Shown here: in pieces, positions 15,617 through 19,449 of the stretch
How positions within the stretch are numbered: position 1 is the stretch's first letter
How the letters are laid out: each line of letters opens with the position of its first letter
Source: NBML01 sp029939535
GTDB taxonomy: Bacteria; Desulfobacterota; Desulfobacteria; Desulfobacterales; Desulfobacteraceae
Reading direction: 5' to 3'
Length of the DNA: 19,449 nucleotides
NCBI GenBank assembly: GCA_029939535.1
Contig: JAOZST010000064.1
Location: forward strand, 1-19,449
The notes under the pieces: model-generated
The model's database searches: none
What the model saw: the letters and a program-made list of their open reading frames with translations, nothing else
Told to the model about the DNA's origin: nothing
Program-made: the position numbers and the translations under genes

Positions 15617-16666
15617 ATGGATATGAAGAGGGATTATTATGAAGATGTTCAATTGATCACGTCACCGGTTGTATTCTTCTGGTTTGCCCTGCTTCTTTTG
15701 TCACTCTATCTGTTTCCTTTTTTTGTGGACAATTATTATATCTATGTAGCCAATTATATTGCCATTAATATCATTGTGGCAACCGGGCTGAACCTTTTGG
15801 TGGGATATACTGGGCAGATCTCCCTGGGTCATGCTGGTTTTTTTGCCATTGGCGCCTATGGCACGGTGATTCTCATGGCCAAAGCCGGGTTTCCCTTTTT
15901 ACTGGCACTGCCCTGTTCCGCTCTTGTGGCAGCAGGTTTTGGTTTTCTTTTAGGCCTTCCTGCCCTGCGCCTGGAAGGCCCCTATCTTGCAATTGCAACC
16001 CTGGGATTCGGTCTGACCATTACCCAGGTAATCGGACGTATTGAGATGTTCGGGGGAAGGGAAGGGCTCCACGCACCTGATATTGTTATCGGCCCCTGGA
16101 TAATAGATACGGATAAGGAATTTTATTTTCTCCTGATTACCCTGACCATACTCCTGCTGCTTTTCATGCGAAACCTTATTAAGACCCGGGTGGGAAGGGC
16201 ATTCATTGCCATAAGGGATGCCGATATAGCAGCCCAGACCATGGGAGTCAACATTGTTTATTATAAAACCCTTGCCTTTGCCGTATCTGCCTTTTATGCC
16301 GGTATTGCCGGCGGCCTCTATGCCTTTGTCCTGAAATTTATCGAACCTGAAATATTCACCCTCATGATGTCCATCATGTTTCTGGCCATGGTTGTGGTTG
16401 GAGGCCTGGGATCCATGATGGGTTCCATTGCCGGAGCCACCCTTCTGTGCTGGCTGGATCTGAAACTGAGAAATATCCTGGATATTCCCTATATTGGAGA
16501 CTGGCTGGAAACCCTTTCCAAATCCTGGTTTTCCATCACTGGAGTATCCAATATCCAATTTATTGTCTTTGGTTCCATCATGATTATGATCATGCTTTTT
16601 GAACCCCTGGGGATCTATGGAGTATGGCTGAGAACCAAGCGTTATTGGCGAACCTGGCCCTTTTAG
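15617..16666 (+). CDS. livM: Branched-chain amino acid-type ABC transporter permease LivM
   Basis: A 349-residue integral membrane permease with about nine to ten hydrophobic segments. It has LivM landmarks GLNLLVGYTGQISLGHAGFFAIGAY and the coupling region RVGRAFIAIRDADIAAQTMGVN (shown in pieces: GRAFIAIRD, AAQTMGVN). With LivH it forms the transmembrane channel of an ATP-driven amino acid importer. AAGGGAG at 15604-15610 fixes the ATG at 15617. It is the first gene of a co-directional set and diverges from the DAHP synthase gene. Confidence 0.93.
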   Translation: MDMKRDYYEDVQLITSPVVFFWFALLLLSLYLFPFFVDNYYIYVANYIAINIIVATGLNLLVGYTGQISLGHAGFFAIGAYGTVILMAKAGFPFLLALPCSALVAAGFGFLLGLPALRLEGPYLAIATLGFGLTITQVIGRIEMFGGREGLHAPDIVIGPWIIDTDKEFYFLLITLTILLLLFMRNLIKTRVGRAFIAIRDADIAAQTMGVNIVYYKTLAFAVSAFYAGIAGGLYAFVLKFIEPEIFTLMMSIMFLAMVVVGGLGSMMGSIAGATLLCWLDLKLRNILDIPYIGDWLETLSKSWFSITGVSNIQFIVFGSIMIMIMLFEPLGIYGVWLRTKRYWRTWPF

Positions 16667-16708
16667 AAGGCTGTCAGCTTTGTAAACCTGTTCTAACAAG
16701 GAGGCTGG

Positions 16709-17584
16709 ATGGTTGATTTTATTCAGATGATTGTCAGCGGTATGGCCGTGGGCAGTTCCTATGCCCTCATGGGGCTTGCCATGGTCATTATTTACAAAAC
16801 ATCTGAAGTTCCCAATTTTGCCCAGGGTGAAATGGCCCTTGCTACTTCATTTTTTGCCATGATGCTGTTGACGACTTTTAATATACACATTGTGCCTGCC
16901 TTTATCCTATCCTTTATTTTTGCCATATTTCTGGGCTGTTTCCTGGAATTTGGCATTCTGCGCCGGGCCAAGGATCCCAATATCCTTGGCATGATTGTCA
17001 TCACAATTGGTCTTGAGATGATTCTTGTGGGCCTGGTCTCCTGGAAATTCGGTGCCGAGCAGACAACCATGCCTTTTCCCCTGGGTCCCTATGACAGTTT
17101 TATAATCGGAGATATTTTTATAAGCAAACTGGATGCCCTGACACTTGTTTCAGCTTTGTTCCTCATGATAATACTCTTTTTGTTTTTTAAATATTCCAAA
17201 CTGGGCCTTGCCATGAAAGCCACCCAGCAAAACGCTGTGGCAGCAAGGATAGTGGGTATACGGACCAATAGAATCCTCATGATGACCTGGGGAATTTCTT
17301 CCCTTGTGGGAGCAACGGCCGGGCTTTTGATTTCTCCCATCATCATGAATCCTTATATGATGTGGGATCCCATGCTGAAGGGGTTTGCAGCCGCTGTCAT
17401 GGGTGGTATGACTTCTCTGCCCGGCGCTGTTATTGCCGCATATCTTCTGGGTATTATTGAAAATCTTTTTGGTGGATATATTTCCATTGAATTTAAATCA
17501 GTTGTGGCTTTTGCCATTATTGTACTTGTGTTGTGTGTTAAACCCAGTGGTTTATTTGCAAGGCATTATGTGAAAAAAGTGTGA
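16709..17584 (+). CDS. livH: Branched-chain amino acid-type ABC transporter permease LivH
   Basis: A 291-residue membrane permease of the LivH type with about eight hydrophobic segments. It shows the motifs SGMAVGSSYALMGLAMVIIYK near the start, the coupling segment KATQQNAVAARIVGI and FAAAVMGGMTSLPGA towards the C-terminus. It pairs with LivM in the inner membrane. AAGGAGG (16698-16704) precedes the ATG by four bases. It lies 42 bp after livM. Confidence 0.93.
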   Translation: MVDFIQMIVSGMAVGSSYALMGLAMVIIYKTSEVPNFAQGEMALATSFFAMMLLTTFNIHIVPAFILSFIFAIFLGCFLEFGILRRAKDPNILGMIVITIGLEMILVGLVSWKFGAEQTTMPFPLGPYDSFIIGDIFISKLDALTLVSALFLMIILFLFFKYSKLGLAMKATQQNAVAARIVGIRTNRILMMTWGISSLVGATAGLLISPIIMNPYMMWDPMLKGFAAAVMGGMTSLPGAVIAAYLLGIIENLFGGYISIEFKSVVAFAIIVLVLCVKPSGLFARHYVKKV

Positions 17585-17626
17585 GAAAAGAACACTGCCA
17601 TAAAAACTATTTAAAAGGAGGAAAAG

Positions 17627-18820
17627 ATGAAAAAAAGTTTACAACTTATCCTAGGAGTCTGTCTGGCTTTTTTGCTTGTTATTGTTCCGAGTGCCCAGGC
17701 CGAAGAAGGTGTCACTGACACAGAGATCCATCTTGGCCAATGGGGTCCCCAGACAGGGCCTGCTGCTGCCTGGGGCTCTGTGGCAAGGGGAACAGGGGAT
17801 TATTTTAAATGGATAAATGACAACGGTGGTATCCATGGCCGAAAAATTGTATACCACATGTTTGATGATGGGTATAATCCTGCCAAGACCAAGGCAGGAG
17901 TAAAAGAACTCCAGGAAGGCACTGGAATTTTTGCCTGGGCAGCAGGTGTGGGAACCTCTCCCGGTCTTGCTGTAAAAGATTATCTCATGGCGAAGAAGAT
18001 TCCCTGGGTAGGCCCTTCAGCTGGTTCCCTCCACTGGGTAACTCCGCCCCAGAAATATCTATTCAGTGTTTATCCCCTTTATTTTAACGAAGCCAAAGCC
18101 CTGGTGAAATATGCAGTTGAAACCATGGGTAAAAAACGGGTGGCCATTGCATATTTAAATGATGAATATGGGAAAAACGGACTCAGGGGCGCCATTGAAG
18201 AATTGAAAAGTCACAACATGGAACTGGTGGCTGAAGTTCCCGTTGAAAAAAGTGATACAGACATGAAACCCCATTTGATGAAATTGAGAAAATCCAAAGC
18301 TGACATGGTTCTCCTATGGGTTGCCCCGGGCCATGCTGTCAGAATTGTGGGAACTGCCAAAGCCATGAAATTTGAGCCCCAATTCATGAGTACCAGCACA
18401 TGTTCGGATTTTGTATTGATGAACCATATTTCCAAGGGGTTGTGGGAAGGTGTAATATGTGCAACTTTTGGAGAACTTACAGATTCTGATCATCCAGGGA
18501 TTGTTAAATACAAAAAAGAAATATTTGACAAATATGCTGCTAAAACAGAACGCTGGGGACTTTTTTATGCCGCAGGCATAATCTTTACCGAGCCTATGAT
18601 CGAGGGTTTGAAAAACGCAGGTCGTGATCTGACAAGGGAAAAATTTGTGGATGCCATGGAAAACATTAAAGGCTTTAAGAGTATCGGACCCGAGATCAAC
18701 TACAAGCCCTATAATAAAAATGACATCTACAGCCGCCAGGGTAGTTCAGAGACCTTTCTGGTCCAATGCCTCAAAGACGGGAAAGCAAAAAAATTGACCG
18801 AGTGGATCAAACTGGACTAA
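17627..18820 (+). CDS. livK: Periplasmic amino acid-type substrate-binding protein (LivK-like)
   Basis: A 397-residue type I periplasmic binding protein. A signal peptide (MKKSLQLILGVCLAFL, hydrophobic core, predicted cut after AQA at about residue 26) directs export. The mature part has the family features of two lobes (GVTDTEIHLGQWGPQTGPAAAWG, INDNGGIHGRKI, LNDEYGKNG). It would deliver substrate to LivHM. The family includes leucine, isoleucine, valine, amide, urea and aromatic-compound binders, so the ligand cannot be assigned. A strong AAAAGGAGG site precedes the ATG. Confidence 0.9.
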   Translation: MKKSLQLILGVCLAFLLVIVPSAQAEEGVTDTEIHLGQWGPQTGPAAAWGSVARGTGDYFKWINDNGGIHGRKIVYHMFDDGYNPAKTKAGVKELQEGTGIFAWAAGVGTSPGLAVKDYLMAKKIPWVGPSAGSLHWVTPPQKYLFSVYPLYFNEAKALVKYAVETMGKKRVAIAYLNDEYGKNGLRGAIEELKSHNMELVAEVPVEKSDTDMKPHLMKLRKSKADMVLLWVAPGHAVRIVGTAKAMKFEPQFMSTSTCSDFVLMNHISKGLWEGVICATFGELTDSDHPGIVKYKKEIFDKYAAKTERWGLFYAAGIIFTEPMIEGLKNAGRDLTREKFVDAMENIKGFKSIGPEINYKPYNKNDIYSRQGSSETFLVQCLKDGKAKKLTEWIKLD

Positions 18821-18836
18821 AATAGAATGGATTAGG

Positions 18837-19449
18837 ATGGAAAACGCATTTTTCAGTGTCAGCAAGCTGTTTATTTCCTTTGGCGGCATAAAAGCGCTTC
18901 AGGATATTAATTTTACCATGGAAAAAGGGGAAATCTTTTCGGTGATCGGTCCCAACGGCGCCGGAAAGACAACCCTGTTCAACTGCATCTCAGGCCTTTA
19001 CCGGCTGGACCAGGGAAATATCCGGTTCAAGGGCAATCCCATTGAAAAGAAAACACCCGATGCAATTGCACGCCTGGGTATTGCCAGAACATTCCAGAAT
19101 ATTGAATTGTTCTCCCACATGAACACCATGGAAAATATAATGCTGGGAAGGCATATCCACATGGACACAGGTCTTTTTAAGGGCATGGCCATGTGGGGAA
19201 GAAAATCCTTTGCCGCAAAAGAGGAAATTTTTCACCGGGAAAAGGTGGAAAAAATCATTGACCTTCTGGAACTCCAGAATGTTAGAGAAAAGCTGGTGGG
19301 TGCCTTGCCCTACGGCACCCAGAAGCTCATTGAGCTTGGGCGGGCCCTGGCCCTGGAACCGGATCTCCTGCTTCTGGATGAGCCCTGTGCCGGTATGAAT
19401 TCCGAAGAAAAACAGGACATGATTTTCTGGATCAAGGATATCCAGGATG
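18837..19449 (+). CDS. livG: ABC transporter ATP-binding protein LivG, 3' partial
   Basis: The first 204 residues of a LivG-type ATPase; it runs off the right edge. Visible features are Walker A GPNGAGKTT (about residues 38-46), a Q-loop in RTFQNIELF, the signature LPYGTQKLIELGRALA (LivG-type variant of LSGGQ) and Walker B LLLLDEPCAGMN. The start is the ATG 16 bp after the livK stop, but no clear ribosome-binding site is present. A livF gene would be expected beyond the edge. Confidence 0.94.
   Translation, partial: MENAFFSVSKLFISFGGIKALQDINFTMEKGEIFSVIGPNGAGKTTLFNCISGLYRLDQGNIRFKGNPIEKKTPDAIARLGIARTFQNIELFSHMNTMENIMLGRHIHMDTGLFKGMAMWGRKSFAAKEEIFHREKVEKIIDLLELQNVREKLVGALPYGTQKLIELGRALALEPDLLLLDEPCAGMNSEEKQDMIFWIKDIQD

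Noticed and set aside
19292..19344. LivG signature LPYGTQK instead of LSGGQ, suspected as degenerate
   Set aside because: LivG-type ATPases commonly carry a variant of this form; Walker A and B are intact.

Overview
The window reads as a strictly anaerobic sulfate-reducer-type bacterium of the Desulfobacterota, most likely a Desulfobacterales relative. This is inferred from the gene set: soluble heterodisulfide-reductase-like (Hdr) proteins, an MvhD-type subunit, an FrhB/FdhB-type flavoprotein, and a sensor kinase with periplasmic c-type haem motifs. Species cannot be named from the sequence alone. No rRNA, tRNA, CRISPR array or insertion sequence was seen.

Bases 1-13431 look like one co-directional electron-transfer and signalling cluster. 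In order they hold an HdrA with an inserted GltD-like NAD(P)H domain (cut by the left edge), MvhD, an FrhB/FdhB-like protein, a 1205-residue double HdrA with a complete response-regulator receiver domain inside it, HdrC, HdrB, a transmembrane haem-c/PAS histidine kinase, and a receiver-histidine kinase protein. The last Hdr genes and the sensor kinase overlap by 4 bp or are 1 bp apart, so kinase and enzyme are probably co-translated. No DNA-binding output domain is present among the signalling proteins in the window. The only other receiver is the one inside HdrA, which suggests that the kinases may act directly on the enzyme.

Bases 13432-14084 hold a compact higBA toxin-antitoxin module with its own consensus-like promoter. 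The promoter leaves almost no leader before higB.

Bases 14191-15460 (minus strand) hold a class I DAHP synthase gene, the entry enzyme of aromatic amino acid synthesis. Upstream of it lies an unannotated 25-residue leader peptide with eight consecutive aromatic codons (FYFWYYFY), then mutually exclusive antiterminator and terminator stems and a U-tract. This has every expected part of a ribosome-mediated transcription attenuator.

Bases 15512-19449 hold a divergent branched-chain-type amino acid ABC importer in the order livM, livH, livK and livG (cut by the right edge). A second recurring theme is short degenerate tandem repeats of 7, 11, 12, 15 or 24 bp, found in Hdr intergenic gaps and always in frame within linkers of the Hdr proteins.
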